Made by a program: the position numbers and the translations under genes
Assembly: GCF_032681285.1 (NCBI RefSeq)
Contig: NZ_CP136336.1
Coordinates: forward strand, 1,103,001-1,167,000
Origin: Piscinibacter gummiphilus
GTDB taxonomy: Bacteria; Pseudomonadota; Gammaproteobacteria; Burkholderiales; Burkholderiaceae_C
Direction of reading: 5' to 3'
Length of the DNA: 64,000 bases
The notes under the pieces: model-generated
Seen by the model: only the letters and a program-made list of their open reading frames with translations
Told to the model about the DNA's origin: nothing
Databases searched by the model: none
In this document: positions 1-9,288 of the stretch, piece by piece
How the letters are laid out: each line of letters opens with the position of its first letter
How positions within the stretch are numbered: position 1 is the first letter of the stretch

Positions 1-2
1 TG

Positions 3-314
3 CTGTTCTGGGCCATCGTGATCGGCTTCGTGGCGTTGCTCGGCCTGCGTGTGCTGCCCACCGTCAACGAATACTTCACCATCAAGCGTGCGGTCGAGCA
101 GATCGCTGCGAGCGGGCAAACCACCGTGCCCGAGATCCGCGCGGCTTTCGACAAGCAGCAGCAGATCGAGTATTCGATCCAGTCCATCACCAGCAAGGAC
201 CTCGAGATCACGAAGGTCAACGAGAAGGTGGTGATCAGCTTTGCCTACGGCAAGGAGATCGAGATCATGAGCCCGGTCTACCTGCTCATCAAATACGAAG
301 GACGGTCGAAGTAG
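3..314 (+). CDS. DUF4845 domain protein, C-terminal part (cut by window start)
   Basis: The reading frame is open from the first bases and ends at TAG 312-314; the gene starts upstream of the window. The visible part begins inside a hydrophobic helix (LFWAIVIGFVALLGLRVL) and continues as a soluble stretch with IKRAVEQIAASG and FAYGKEIEI. Small single-helix proteins of the DUF4845 family sit between lepB and rnc in many Burkholderiales, and this position directly before rnc fits. They are inner-membrane anchored with a periplasmic domain; function is not established. Assignment rests on context and overall pattern. Confidence 0.75.
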   Translation: MFWAIVIGFVALLGLRVLPTVNEYFTIKRAVEQIAASGQTTVPEIRAAFDKQQQIEYSIQSITSKDLEITKVNEKVVISFAYGKEIEIMSPVYLLIKYEGRSK

Positions 315-345
315 GCCGCGTGCCGCCTGCTTTGTCCGATGTACC

Positions 346-1053
346 GTGGACGCCCGTCTCACCGCACTGCAACAACGCCTGGGTCACCGGTTTGCACAGC
401 CTGAGCTCCTGAGCCGGGCGGTCACGCACCGCAGCTTCGGGGCCGATCACAACGAGCGGCTCGAGTTTCTCGGCGATGCGGTCCTGAGCTTGGCGGTCAG
501 CGCGCTGCTGTTCGAGCGTTTCGGCATGTCTGACGAAGGGGACCTCACGCGCGTGCGGGCCCACCTGGTCCGTGAAGACACCCTCCACCGCGTGGCCCTC
601 TCGCTTGGCCTGCCCGAAGTGCTGCGCCTGAGCGAAGGCGAGGCCCGCGGCGGCGGTGCGCAGCGGGCGTCCATCCTGGCCGACGCGCTCGAAGCCATCA
701 TCGGCGCTACCTTTCTCGACGGCGGTTTCGAACCCGCCCAGGCCCTCGTGCAGCGACTCTTCGGCGAGGTCATCCTCAACACCGACATCGACAGCTGGAC
801 GAAAGACGCCAAGACCGAACTGCAGGAATGGCTGCAGGCCCGCCGCCTGCCCGTGCCGACCTACCGCATCCTGAACACCCGTGGCCAGGCCCACGCGCAG
901 ACCTTCGAAGTCGAGTGCGCCGTGCCGGCCCTGAGCCTCACCGAGACGGGTGAAGGCCGCTCGCGCCGCATGGCCGAGCAGGAAGCGGCCCGCCGCATGC
1001 TCGTCACGCTGAAGGCCAGCGACGACAAACCCGGCAGCGCCCTGCGCTCCTGA
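346..1053 (+). CDS. rnc: Ribonuclease III
   Basis: RNase III cleaves double-stranded RNA in rRNA maturation and mRNA decay. The 235-residue protein carries the family signature [11 protein letters not shown] at residues 37-47 (metal ligands E40 and D44) and the second catalytic pair D112/E115 in the helix [12 protein letters not shown]-terminal double-stranded RNA binding domain follows at about 155-225 (KTELQEWLQ to [11 protein letters not shown]). The start is GTG at 346; an ATG at 339 is in another frame. Length is normal for the family. It sits 31 bp after the DUF4845 gene and 4 bp before era, the usual betaproteobacterial operon. RNase III often regulates its own operon, but no site was identified here. 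Confidence 0.97.
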   Translation: MDARLTALQQRLGHRFAQPELLSRAVTHRSFGADHNERLEFLGDAVLSLAVSALLFERFGMSDEGDLTRVRAHLVREDTLHRVALSLGLPEVLRLSEGEARGGGAQRASILADALEAIIGATFLDGGFEPAQALVQRLFGEVILNTDIDSWTKDAKTELQEWLQARRLPVPTYRILNTRGQAHAQTFEVECAVPALSLTETGEGRSRRMAEQEAARRMLVTLKASDDKPGSALRS

Positions 1054-1057
1054 TGGC

Positions 1058-1960
1058 ATGACCGACGAACCCGAAGACAGCCCGCAGCGCTGCGGCCTCG
1101 TCGCCATCGTCGGCCGGCCCAACGTGGGCAAGTCCACGTTGCTCAATGCGCTCGTCGGCCAGAAGGTGAGCATCACCTCGGCCAAGGCCCAGACCACCCG
1201 CCACCGCATCACCGGCATCCGCACGGTGGGTGTGACCCAGTTCGTGTTCGTCGACACCCCCGGCTTCCAGACGCGCCACAGCGCCGCCCTCAACCGCACG
1301 CTCAACCGCACGGTGCAAGGTGTGCTGTTCGACGTCGACGTGGTGCTCTTCGTTGTCGAAGCCGGGCGCTTCGGCCTCGACGATGCCAAGGTGCTGGCGC
1401 TGCTGCCGCCTGGCAAGCCGGCCATCCTCGTGGCCAACAAGCTCGATGCCGTGCACCGCCGCGCCGAGCTCGTGCCCTGGCTCAAGGGCATGCAGGACCG
1501 CCATGCCTTCGCCGAGTTCGTGCCGCTGTCGGCCAAGAAAGAGGCCGACGTGAAGCGCCTGCTCGACATCGTGCAGCCCTACTTGCCCGAGCAGCCCTGG
1601 TTCTACGAAGAAGACGCACTCACCGACCGCAGTGACCGTTTCCTCGCGAGCGAACTCATCCGCGAGAAGCTCTTCCGCCTGACAGGTGACGAGCTGCCCT
1701 ACGCCTCGACCGTCGTCATCGACAAGTTCGAGGAAGAGGGCAACCTGCGCCGCATCGCCGCCACCATCGTCGTCGAGCGCGACGCTCACAAGGGCATGGT
1801 GATCGGCCACGAGGGCGAGCGCCTGAAGCGCATCGGCTCCGAAGCCCGACAGGAGCTCGAGCACCTGATGGGTGCCAAGGTCTTCCTGGAGCTGTGGGTG
1901 AAGGTGCGCTCCGGCTGGGCCGACAACGAAGAGCACCTGCGCAGCTACGGCTACGAGTGA
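1058..1960 (+). CDS. era: GTPase Era, 16S rRNA maturation factor
   Basis: Era is an essential GTPase that binds the 3' end of 16S rRNA during 30S assembly. The 300-residue protein shows G1 GRPNVGKST (19-27), G3 DTPG (66-69) and G4 NKLD (127-130), then a C-terminal KH RNA-binding domain at about 210-285 containing [13 protein letters not shown]. Length and domain order are canonical. Start ATG 1058 lies 4 bp after the rnc stop, so the two are probably translated from one message; recO starts 5 bp downstream. Confidence 0.98.
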   Translation: MTDEPEDSPQRCGLVAIVGRPNVGKSTLLNALVGQKVSITSAKAQTTRHRITGIRTVGVTQFVFVDTPGFQTRHSAALNRTLNRTVQGVLFDVDVVLFVVEAGRFGLDDAKVLALLPPGKPAILVANKLDAVHRRAELVPWLKGMQDRHAFAEFVPLSAKKEADVKRLLDIVQPYLPEQPWFYEEDALTDRSDRFLASELIREKLFRLTGDELPYASTVVIDKFEEEGNLRRIAATIVVERDAHKGMVIGHEGERLKRIGSEARQELEHLMGAKVFLELWVKVRSGWADNEEHLRSYGYE

Positions 1961-1965
1961 GCCGG

Positions 1966-2763
1966 ATGGCCACGCGCGCCACGCGCCCTGCGACCCAGCT
2001 CGCCGCCTTCGTGCTGCACCACTACGACTGGAGTGAATCCAGTCTGATCCTCGACCTCTTCACCCGCGAGCAGGGGCGGCAGGCCGTCGTCGCCAAGGGT
2101 GCGAAGCGGCCGTACTCGCAGATGCGCGCCGTGCTGCTGCCCTTCCAGCGACTGCAGGTCTCGCTGGGCAAGCCGCCCAAGGCGGAAGCGGGCGAGGGGG
2201 CCGGCGAGGTGCAGACCCTGCGCGCCGCCGAATGGGCTGGCGGCCAGGCCATGCTCACCGGCGCGGCGCTCTTCAGCGGCTTCTACCTCAACGAGTTGCT
2301 GATGAAGCTGCTGGCGCGTGGCGACCCGCACCCTGCCCTCTTCGACCTCTACGCCCAGACCCTGCCGGCCCTCGCGTCCGCCGACGAGAACGACACCCAG
2401 GCGGCCTTGCGCGCCTTCGAGGTGCTGCTGCTGAAGGCCATCGGCCTGCTGCCCGACCTGGGTCTCGTGACGCTGACGCAGGAGGACATCCGGCTCGACC
2501 AGCACTACGCCATTCGCTCCGAAGCCGGTGTCACGGCGCCACGGGCCGGCGATGCCGCCCTGTCGGGGCCGCAGTTGATCGGCCTGCAGGCTGCGCTGGA
2601 ACACGGCAGCCTCGCCGCGCTGCAACAGGCCTGTGCCCCTGCGCTGCCCGAGCTCAAGGCCATCTTGCGCGGCCTGCTTCACTATCATCTCGGCTCGCCC
2701 GTGTTGCGCACCCGCCAGGTGATGCTCGACGTTCAGTCTCTTGACCGCCAGCTCGATCGATAG
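1966..2763 (+). CDS. recO: DNA repair protein RecO
   Basis: RecO mediates RecA loading onto SSB-coated single-stranded DNA in the RecFOR pathway. The 265-residue product has the N-terminal OB-fold beginning AAFVLHHYDWSESSLILDLF and the helical C-terminal half (FEVLLLKAIGLLPDL). The ATG at 1966 is preferred over upstream in-frame starts because these lie inside era and the OB-fold starts right after it. The usual zinc-binding cysteines of some RecO proteins are not evident, as in many beta/gammaproteobacterial members. Gene order era-recO-pdxJ supports the call. Confidence 0.93.
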   Translation: MATRATRPATQLAAFVLHHYDWSESSLILDLFTREQGRQAVVAKGAKRPYSQMRAVLLPFQRLQVSLGKPPKAEAGEGAGEVQTLRAAEWAGGQAMLTGAALFSGFYLNELLMKLLARGDPHPALFDLYAQTLPALASADENDTQAALRAFEVLLLKAIGLLPDLGLVTLTQEDIRLDQHYAIRSEAGVTAPRAGDAALSGPQLIGLQAALEHGSLAALQQACAPALPELKAILRGLLHYHLGSPVLRTRQVMLDVQSLDRQLDR

Positions 2764-2769
2764 CCCCAC

Positions 2770-3570
2770 ATGAACCCCCTGCTCACCAGCGGTCTCGATG
2801 CGCACCGAGGCCTCACCGCCCTGTCGGTCAACGTGAACCTGGTCGCGCAGATCCGCAATCGCCGCCCGCTGCCGTTCCCGAGCGTGACGGGGCTGTCGAC
2901 GACCGCCCTGGAGGCCGGCGCCCAAGGCATCACGATCCACCCCCGGCCCGACCAGCGCCACATTCGGACGCACGATGTCTTCGACCTCGCCGAGCTGATG
3001 ACGAAGTGGCCGCAGGCCGAGTTCAACATCGAAGGCAACCCGCTGCACAACCTGATGGACCTGCTGCGGCAGCTCGCCGCGCAAGGCCGCGCGCCGCAGC
3101 AATGCACCTTCGTGCCCGACAGCGAAAGCCAGCCGACTTCCGACCACGGCTGGCGTTTCCCGGAAGACGCCGCGACCCTGAAGCCGCTCATTGCCGAAGC
3201 CAAGTCGCTCGGCATCCGCGTCAGCCTCTTCATGGACCCGCTGCCCGAGATGATGGCCGCCGTGCGCGACGTGGGGGCCGACCGGGTCGAGCTCTACACC
3301 GAGTCGTATGCGCGCGCGCACGGCACGCCCGAGCAGGCTCAGGTGCTCGCGCGCTTCGCCGCCACAGCCGAGGCCGCGCTGCGCGTGGGCCTCGGCATCA
3401 ATGCCGGCCACGACCTCAATCGCACCAATCTCGCCGATTTCCTGCGCGCCGTGCCCGGTGTGCAGGAGGTGTCGATCGGCCATGCGCTGATCGCCGACAC
3501 GCTCGAACTCGGCATGTCCGAAACCGTGCGCGCCTACCTGCGCTGCATCCACGCTGCTGCTGCCCCATGA
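2770..3570 (+). CDS. pdxJ: Pyridoxine 5'-phosphate synthase
   Basis: PdxJ condenses 1-deoxyxylulose 5-phosphate with 3-amino-2-oxopropyl phosphate in the DXP-dependent vitamin B6 pathway. The 266-residue TIM-barrel protein carries ALSVNVNLVAQIRNRR near the N-terminus, the conserved phosphate/substrate segment GITIHPRPDQRHIR (about 53-66) and GLGINAGHDLN near the C-terminus. It starts 6 bp after recO. Its stop overlaps the nagZ start (ATGA), implying translational coupling. In many betaproteobacteria acpS follows pdxJ; here it does not. Confidence 0.97.
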   Translation: MNPLLTSGLDAHRGLTALSVNVNLVAQIRNRRPLPFPSVTGLSTTALEAGAQGITIHPRPDQRHIRTHDVFDLAELMTKWPQAEFNIEGNPLHNLMDLLRQLAAQGRAPQQCTFVPDSESQPTSDHGWRFPEDAATLKPLIAEAKSLGIRVSLFMDPLPEMMAAVRDVGADRVELYTESYARAHGTPEQAQVLARFAATAEAALRVGLGINAGHDLNRTNLADFLRAVPGVQEVSIGHALIADTLELGMSETVRAYLRCIHAAAAP

Positions 3571-4613
3571 CATCACATGCTCCCGTCGTGCTCGACGTTG
3601 CCGGCACCACCCTCAACGACGACGACCGTCGCCGCCTCCGACACCCGCTGACGGGCGGCCTGATCTTCTTTGCCCGCAACTGGCAGAGCCGCCAGCAGCT
3701 CACCGAGCTGGCGGCCGAGATCAAGTCCATCCGGCCCGACGTGCTCATCAGCGTCGACCACGAAGGCGGGCGCGTGCAGCGCTTCCGCACCGACGGCTTC
3801 ACCCACCTGCCGCCGATGCGCGCCTTGGGCGAGCTGTGGATGCGCGATGCGCTCACGGCCACCGATGCGGCGACTGCCGCCGGCTACGTGCTCGGTGCCG
3901 AGCTGCGCAGCTGCGGCGTCGACCTGAGCTTCACGCCCGTGCTCGACCTCGACCACGGCGGCTCCAGCGTCATCGGCGACCGTGCCTTCCACCGCGACGC
4001 GCGCGTGACCACGATGCTGGCCAAGAGCCTGATGCACGGGCTGCTGCAAGCGGGCATGGCCAACTGCGGCAAGCACTTCCCGGGGCACGGCTTCGTCAAG
4101 GGCGACAGTCACACCGAGGTGCCGGTCGACAAGCGATCGCTGAAGGCCATCCTCGCCGACGACGCCAAACCCTACGAATGGCTCAGCACCAGCCTCACGA
4201 GCGTGATGCCGGCGCACGTGATCTACCCCAAGGTCGACGACCACCCGGCCGGTTTCTCGCCGCGCTGGCTGAAGGAGATCCTGCGCCAGCAGCTCGGTTT
4301 CACCGGCGCGATCTTCAGCGACGACCTCAGCATGGAAGGCGCCAAGGTCGCGGGCTCCGCCGTCGACGGCGCAGTGGCCGCGCTGCAAGCGGGCTGCGAC
4401 ATGGTGCTCTTGTGCAACCAGTCGCTCGACGGCGGCCATGCGGTCGACGAACTGCTCGATGGCCTGCAGGCGGCGGCCGAGCAGGGCCAGTGGGCGCCTG
4501 ATGCGGACAGCGAGATGCGCCGGCTCCGTCTTCTGCCGCAGTCCGCGCCGCTGACCTGGGACGAGCTGATGCACGACCCCGTCTACCAGCGCGCGCTGGA
4601 GCGCCTGCCCTGA
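3567..4613 (+). CDS. nagZ: Beta-N-acetylhexosaminidase NagZ (cell-wall recycling)
   Basis: NagZ is a cytoplasmic glycoside hydrolase family 3 enzyme that removes N-acetylglucosamine from recycled anhydro-muropeptides. The 348-residue single-domain protein has the diagnostic KHFPGHG (169-175) followed by D180-S181-H182, the His/Asp dyad loop of bacterial NagZ, and the catalytic aspartate in FSDDLSMEGA (about D252). The ATG at 3567 overlaps the pdxJ stop. It is the last gene of the rnc operon and faces rne across a strong terminator. NagZ products can induce AmpC beta-lactamases in other bacteria; nothing here shows that link. Confidence 0.96.
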   Translation: MTSHAPVVLDVAGTTLNDDDRRRLRHPLTGGLIFFARNWQSRQQLTELAAEIKSIRPDVLISVDHEGGRVQRFRTDGFTHLPPMRALGELWMRDALTATDAATAAGYVLGAELRSCGVDLSFTPVLDLDHGGSSVIGDRAFHRDARVTTMLAKSLMHGLLQAGMANCGKHFPGHGFVKGDSHTEVPVDKRSLKAILADDAKPYEWLSTSLTSVMPAHVIYPKVDDHPAGFSPRWLKEILRQQLGFTGAIFSDDLSMEGAKVAGSAVDGAVAALQAGCDMVLLCNQSLDGGHAVDELLDGLQAAAEQGQWAPDADSEMRRLRLLPQSAPLTWDELMHDPVYQRALERLP

Positions 4614-4634
4614 TCCATTGCCACTGACAAAAGA

Positions 4635-4662
4635 AAAAGGGCGCACCGCGGTGCGCCCTTTT
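4635..4662. terminator. Bidirectional rho-independent terminator between nagZ and rne
   Basis: A perfect 14-bp inverted repeat without loop bases (arms 4635-4648 and 4649-4662) is GC-rich in the centre (GGGCGCACCG/CGGTGCGCCC) and has A4 at one foot and T4 at the other, so it can act in both directions. It lies 21 bp after nagZ and 17 bp after the rne stop on the opposite strand, the expected place for a shared terminator of convergent genes. Confidence 0.92.
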
Positions 4663-4679
4663 CATTGGAGCCGGCCCGA

Positions 4680-7652
4680 TCAGGCAGACGGCTGGGAGGG
4701 CGTCTGCGACTCGAAGGGGAGGCGGATCTGGGACAGGTCCTTGCGCGTCTCCACCAGCACCAGCGGGCCTTCGTCGATCTGCACCACCGGCTTGATCTCG
4801 CGCGGCACGTGCACAGGCTTGGGCTCGCGTGCCATCGCCTCCTGCACCGCGCGGATCTTGTCGGCGTCGGAGTTCACCCATTGCAGGCCGGCCGACTCGG
4901 CGACGGACTGCAGCTGCTGGGTGTTGAGCACGTAGGGCTCGACGACCGCCGCGGCAGCGGCCGAGGCCACCACCGGCTCCGGCTCGTTGGCGAGCGCTTC
5001 GACGACGGGTGCGATGGCTGCAGCAGCAGCCTCTGCCGTGATGGCCTGCGGCTCGGTTGCCGGCGCAAGCGCGGCTTCTGTCGGCACTGCGGTGGACAGC
5101 GTGGCCGCTTCCGCATCAGCGGTGATCGGCTCCGAGCCGCCTTCGGCTGCCGCGGCGCCTTCACCGGTTTCTTCACGGCGCTGGCGATCACGCCCGCCGC
5201 GACCACGGCGACGACGGCCGCCTTCGCGTTCACCTCGCTCCTGGCCCTCGCCTTGCGGCGCGCCTTCTGCATCGGCCGTCAGGGCTTCGCCCGACGCGTC
5301 GGGTGCCGGTTCCGGTGACAGCGCGCTTTGCGACTCGTCCCCAGCGACGGCATCCGTCACCTCGGTGTTGCGGGCCTCGTCACGGTCACGTCCACGGCCG
5401 CCACGGCGGCGACGGCGGCCCTGGCGCTCGCCCTGGGCTTCACTGCCCGGGCCTTCGGCGGCATCGCCGGGTACGGTGTCGACGAAGGCGCGGGCCTGTG
5501 CGTCTTCGCTGCCGGCGACGGCTTCAACGGGCGCTGGGCGGGGTTGTCCACCACGGCGCTGGTCGCGGCGGTGGTCGTTGCGGGCCTCGGCGCCTTCTTC
5601 ACCCGCCTCGGGGCGGCGGCCGCCCTCGGCCTGGGCTTCTTCCGGACGCTCGCTGCGCTCGTTGCGACGACCGCGGTTGCCGCGCTCACCACGCTCGTTG
5701 CGCTCACCGCGCTGTTCGGAACGTTCACCACGCTCACCCCCGCGCTCGCCACGCTCGGCGCTGCGCTCACCGCGCTCGCTACGTTCTCCGCGACGCCCGT
5801 CTCGGCCACCACGGCCGCCTCGGTTGTTGCGGTCACCGCGGCCTTCACGGCGTTGTTCGCTGCTCGCGTCGGCGGCAGGTGCCGCCGGGGCGGGCGCTGC
5901 GGCCGGCGTGCTGTCCGCGCCGCCGAAGAGTTTCTTCACCCAGGCGAAGAAGCCACCACCGGAAGCCGCCGGCGGGGCGGGGGCCACCGGGGCCGGCGCG
6001 GGCACCGGTGCGGCCGCCACTGGCTCGGGCTTGGGCGGTGCAATCGGCGCGGCCGTGTCGGGCAAGATGCCCTTGATCACCGGCTCCTGCTTGGCCTTGG
6101 CCTTCTCGCGGCGCGTGATGGCGACCTCGTCGTCCGGCTCCTCGATCATCGAGTAGCTGACCTGCAGGTTTTCCAGGCGCGGATCATCGTGACGCAGGCG
6201 CTCGAGCTTGTAGTTGGGCGTCTCGAGGTGCTTGTTGGGCACGAGCAGCACGGTCACGCGCTGCTTGAGTTCGATCTTGGTGATCTCGGGGCGCTTCTCG
6301 TTCAGCAGGAACGAGGTCACCTCCACCGGCACCTGCACATGCACGGCGGCGGTGTTGTCCTTCATGGCCTCTTCCTGGACCATGCGCAGGATCTGCAGCG
6401 CCGACGATTCGGTGTCGCGGATGTGGCCGGTGCCGTTGCAGCGCGGGCAGGTGATGTGGCTGCCTTCGCTGAGCGCCGGGCGCAGGCGCTGGCGGCTCAG
6501 CTCCAGCAGGCCGAACTTGCTGATCGACGAGAACTGCACACGCGCGCGGTCTTGCCGCAGCGCGTCGCGCAGGCGGCTCTCCACCTCGCGGCGGTTCTTC
6601 GACTCTTCCATGTCGATGAAGTCGACGACGATCAGGCCGCCCAGGTCGCGCAGGCGCATCTGGCGCGCGATCTCATCGGCGGCTTCGAGGTTGGTGCGGG
6701 TGGCAGTCTCTTCGATGTCGGAGCCGCGCGTGGAGCGCGCGGAGTTCACGTCGACCGACACGAGGGCTTCGGTGTGGTCGATCACGATGGCGCCGCCCGA
6801 GGGCAGGTTCACGGTGCGCGAGAACGCGGTCTCGATCTGGTGCTCGATCTGGAAGCGGCTGAACAGCGGCGCATCGTCGCGGTAGCGCTTCACCTTCGGT
6901 GCGGCCTCCGGCATGACGTGCGTCATGAACTGGTGGGCCTGTTCGTAGATGTCGTCGGTGTCGATCAGGATCTCGCCGATGTCGGCGGTGAAGTAGTCGC
7001 GGATCGCGCGGATCACGAGCGACGACTCCTGGTAGATCAGGAAGGCACCCTTGCCCTCTTTGGACGCAGCGTCGATCGCGGTCCAGAGCTTGAGCATGTA
7101 GTTCAGGTCCCACTGCAGCTCGGGCGCGGTGCGGCCGATGCCGGCGGTGCGGGCGATCAGGCTCATGCCCTTGGGGTACTCGAGCTGGTCGAGGTTTTCC
7201 TTCAGCTCTTCGCGGTCTTCGCCCTCGATGCGGCGCGACACACCACCGCCGCGCGGGTTGTTGGGCATCAGCACCAGGTAGCGGCCGGCCAGCGAGACGA
7301 AGGTGGTGAGCGCCGCGCCCTTGTTGCCGCGCTCTTCCTTCTCGACCTGCACCAGCAGGGAGTCGCCTTCCTTGATGGCGTCCTGGATGCGTGCGTTGCG
7401 CACGTCGGTGCCGTCGCGGAAGTAGTTCTTCGAGATTTCCTTGAAGGGCAGGAAGCCGTGGCGCTCTTCGCCGTAGTCGACGAAACAGGCTTCGAGCGAG
7501 GGCTCGACGCGGGTCACGACCGCCTTGTAGATGTTGCCCTTGCGTTGCTCGCGGCCTTCGATTTCGGTCTCGAAGTCCATGAGCTTCTGGCCATCGACGA
7601 TGGCCAGGCGACGTTCTTCTTGCTGCGTCGCGTTGATCAGCATGCGTTTCAT
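4680..7652 (-). CDS. rne: Ribonuclease E
   Basis: RNase E is the endonuclease core of the RNA degradosome and processes rRNA, tRNA and mRNA. The 990-residue protein starts at [13 protein letters not shown]; an in-frame ATG 57 bp upstream is rejected because GGAG lies 8 nt before 7652 and the family starts at this motif. The S1 domain spans about 35-125, the DNase I-like catalytic core has aspartates in VSVDVNS and VVDFIDM, and the zinc-link CPRCNGTG is present. After residue 540 the tail is low complexity: proline/alanine stretches and an arginine/glycine region with repeated [10 protein letters not shown] units, which may be an RNA- and partner-binding scaffold. It is convergent with nagZ and divergent from rluC. 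Confidence 0.97.
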   Translation of the reverse strand: MKRMLINATQQEERRLAIVDGQKLMDFETEIEGREQRKGNIYKAVVTRVEPSLEACFVDYGEERHGFLPFKEISKNYFRDGTDVRNARIQDAIKEGDSLLVQVEKEERGNKGAALTTFVSLAGRYLVLMPNNPRGGGVSRRIEGEDREELKENLDQLEYPKGMSLIARTAGIGRTAPELQWDLNYMLKLWTAIDAASKEGKGAFLIYQESSLVIRAIRDYFTADIGEILIDTDDIYEQAHQFMTHVMPEAAPKVKRYRDDAPLFSRFQIEHQIETAFSRTVNLPSGGAIVIDHTEALVSVDVNSARSTRGSDIEETATRTNLEAADEIARQMRLRDLGGLIVVDFIDMEESKNRREVESRLRDALRQDRARVQFSSISKFGLLELSRQRLRPALSEGSHITCPRCNGTGHIRDTESSALQILRMVQEEAMKDNTAAVHVQVPVEVTSFLLNEKRPEITKIELKQRVTVLLVPNKHLETPNYKLERLRHDDPRLENLQVSYSMIEEPDDEVAITRREKAKAKQEPVIKGILPDTAAPIAPPKPEPVAAAPVPAPAPVAPAPPAASGGGFFAWVKKLFGGADSTPAAAPAPAAPAADASSEQRREGRGDRNNRGGRGGRDGRRGERSERGERSAERGERGGERGERSEQRGERNERGERGNRGRRNERSERPEEAQAEGGRRPEAGEEGAEARNDHRRDQRRGGQPRPAPVEAVAGSEDAQARAFVDTVPGDAAEGPGSEAQGERQGRRRRRGGRGRDRDEARNTEVTDAVAGDESQSALSPEPAPDASGEALTADAEGAPQGEGQERGEREGGRRRRGRGGRDRQRREETGEGAAAAEGGSEPITADAEAATLSTAVPTEAALAPATEPQAITAEAAAAAIAPVVEALANEPEPVVASAAAAAVVEPYVLNTQQLQSVAESAGLQWVNSDADKIRAVQEAMAREPKPVHVPREIKPVVQIDEGPLVLVETRKDLSQIRLPFESQTPSQPSA

Positions 7653-8265
7653 GTGCGCTCCTACGCTGCGCTGCCACCAGCAGGTGGTCAGGTGCAGCTC
7701 ATCCAACACGTCACCACCGGGAAGACCCGAGGGCGACTCTTCGATGCACGAGGAACGTGAATGAACCGGAAGGAATCGCCCTGGACTGCGGTGACGTTGG
7801 CCGATCAGCGAAAGATCGGTGGCCCGTCAGGCAGCGTTGGCGCGTGCGTGGCAGTGGGCAAAGGGCAGGGCCGTGAGGCATGGGGTGTGCGCCATTCGGC
7901 CACGGCGCTGCCGGCGCGACATTTGCGCAAGGGCAGCGTGGGGTGGGAGATGGGGCACGTCATCCGCTTTGATCACTGGACGCGGGCCAGAGCCTTGCAC
8001 GTGAGGCCGGCGCGGTGCGCGTCGGCGAGTTGCTTGTCTCTGGCTTGGAAACCTTTTGGAGAGGGTTCGTTCTTGTTTCTCTGCCGCACCGGGCTGACTG
8101 CCGCCGGGTCACTTGGGGACTCGGCCTGCTGCATGCCGGGGTGCGTTGCATCACCTTTTGGCCACAACTTCTTCTCGTGGCCGGCCGCGTTGTGCTGGGT
8201 GACTGGCTGAGTGGGAGGCCGCTCGCGGCGTAAACTCAGAAAAATCAATCACTTACAGCGGAAAC
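7653..8265. other. 613-bp rne leader / divergent rne-rluC control region
   Basis: No convincing gene was found here; the open frames present lack family features and codon pattern. On the minus strand a perfect TATAAT (8284-8279) precedes about 610 nt of untranslated sequence before the rne start, so the stretch is probably the rne leader. Long leaders used for RNase E autoregulation are known in enterobacteria; that this one does so is inference. A pyrimidine-rich segment at about 8065-8085 and an A-rich segment at 8230-8250 stand out in the GC-rich background. Confidence 0.55.
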
Positions 8266-9288
8266 GTGGTGCAGCGCATTATAAGGGGCAAAGCGGAATC
8301 ACCGGCAAGTCCGAGGCCTTCCGCCACGCTGCCAGCGGTGCAGACGGTCGAGATCGACGAGGCCTCCGAAGGCCAGCGGCTCGACAACTTCCTGGTGAAG
8401 CTGCTGAAGGGTGTGCCCAAGACCCACGTCTACCGGGTGATCCGCTCCGGCGAGGTGCGGGTCAACAAGGGCCGGGCGTCGGCCGACACCAAGCTCGCCC
8501 TCGGCGACAAGGTGCGGGTGCCCCCCGTGCGCATGGCCGACCCGAAGGCGGCGCCGGCCGCACCGGCACGCGAATTCCCCATCGTCCACGAAGACGAGCA
8601 CCTGATTGCCGTCAACAAGCCGGCTGGGGTGGCCGTGCACGGCGGCAGCGGTGTGAGTTCGGGCGTGATCGAACAGTTGCGCCAGGCGCGGCCGACGGCC
8701 AAGTTCCTCGAACTCGTGCACCGGCTCGACAAGGAAACCTCGGGCCTCCTGTTGATCGCCAAGAAGCGCTCGGCGCTCGTCGCACTGCAAGACCAGTTCC
8801 GCGGCCGCGAAACCGGCAAGACCTACGCCGCGCTGGTGGTCGGCGCCTGGCCGGCCAAGAAGAAGGTCATCGACGTGGCCCTGCACAAGTTCCTCACCGC
8901 CGAAGGTGAGCGCCGCGTGCGCACCGTGGAAGACGACCACGACGAGGGCCGCCGCTCCATCACCCTCGTGAGCGTGGCCCAGGCCTATGCCGGCTTCACG
9001 CTGCTCGACGTGACCATCAAGACCGGCCGCACCCATCAGATCCGGGTGCACCTGGCCCATGAGGGCCATCCGATCGTGGGCGACGAGAAGTACGGCGACT
9101 TCGGGCTCAACAAGGCCGTGGCCAAGGGCGAGGCGGTGAAGGGCCACCGCTTTGAGCGCATGTTCCTGCACGCGCGCCGGCTGCGCTTCCAGCACCCTGC
9201 CAGCGGCGAGGCGATCGAACTGCTCGCGCCCCTGCCCGCAGAATGCGAGGCATTCCTCCACGCCTTGACTCCCGCCAAGACCCCATGA
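8266..9288 (+). CDS. rluC: 23S rRNA pseudouridine synthase RluC
   Basis: RluC converts uridines 955, 2504 and 2580 (E. coli numbering) of 23S rRNA to pseudouridine. The product has an N-terminal S4 RNA-binding domain (about 35-90, with LKGVPKTHVYRVIRSGEVRVNKGR) and the catalytic motif VHRLDKETSG with nucleophile Asp155. It resembles RluC rather than RluD by the S4 sequence and the divergent neighbour rne. The start is uncertain: GTG 8266 gives 340 residues, but the rne -10 box lies just inside it; GTG 8338 would start at MQTVEIDEASEGQRLDNF, closer to the usual N-terminus. The stop overlaps the next start (ATGA). Confidence 0.94.
   Translation: MVQRIIRGKAESPASPRPSATLPAVQTVEIDEASEGQRLDNFLVKLLKGVPKTHVYRVIRSGEVRVNKGRASADTKLALGDKVRVPPVRMADPKAAPAAPAREFPIVHEDEHLIAVNKPAGVAVHGGSGVSSGVIEQLRQARPTAKFLELVHRLDKETSGLLLIAKKRSALVALQDQFRGRETGKTYAALVVGAWPAKKKVIDVALHKFLTAEGERRVRTVEDDHDEGRRSITLVSVAQAYAGFTLLDVTIKTGRTHQIRVHLAHEGHPIVGDEKYGDFGLNKAVAKGEAVKGHRFERMFLHARRLRFQHPASGEAIELLAPLPAECEAFLHALTPAKTP
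8279..8284 (-). promoter_or_regulatory. Candidate -10 box of the rne promoter
   Basis: The minus strand reads TATAAT exactly, with TTGCCG about 19 bp upstream as a weak -35. It points toward rne and lies within the first codons assigned to rluC, so transcription of rne would start near 8270. Position and match are seen; promoter activity is inferred. Confidence 0.5.

Noticed and set aside
289-1569. Long minus-strand open frame across rnc and era
   Set aside because: Shadow of well-identified genes; composition is biased and no family features exist.
5650-5830. Tandem repeat array of about 9-12 bp units
   Set aside because: It encodes the [10 protein letters not shown] repeats of the RNase E C-terminal tail, not an intergenic repeat.
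5328-7760. 810-codon open frame on the plus strand opposite rne
   Set aside because: It mirrors the rne codon pattern in a GC-rich genome; it has no ribosome site, no recognisable domain and is made of low-complexity residues.
7761-8210. 149-codon plus-strand frame in the rne-rluC gap
   Set aside because: No conserved motif, no good ribosome site and Cys/Trp/Arg-rich random-looking sequence; better explained as the rne leader.
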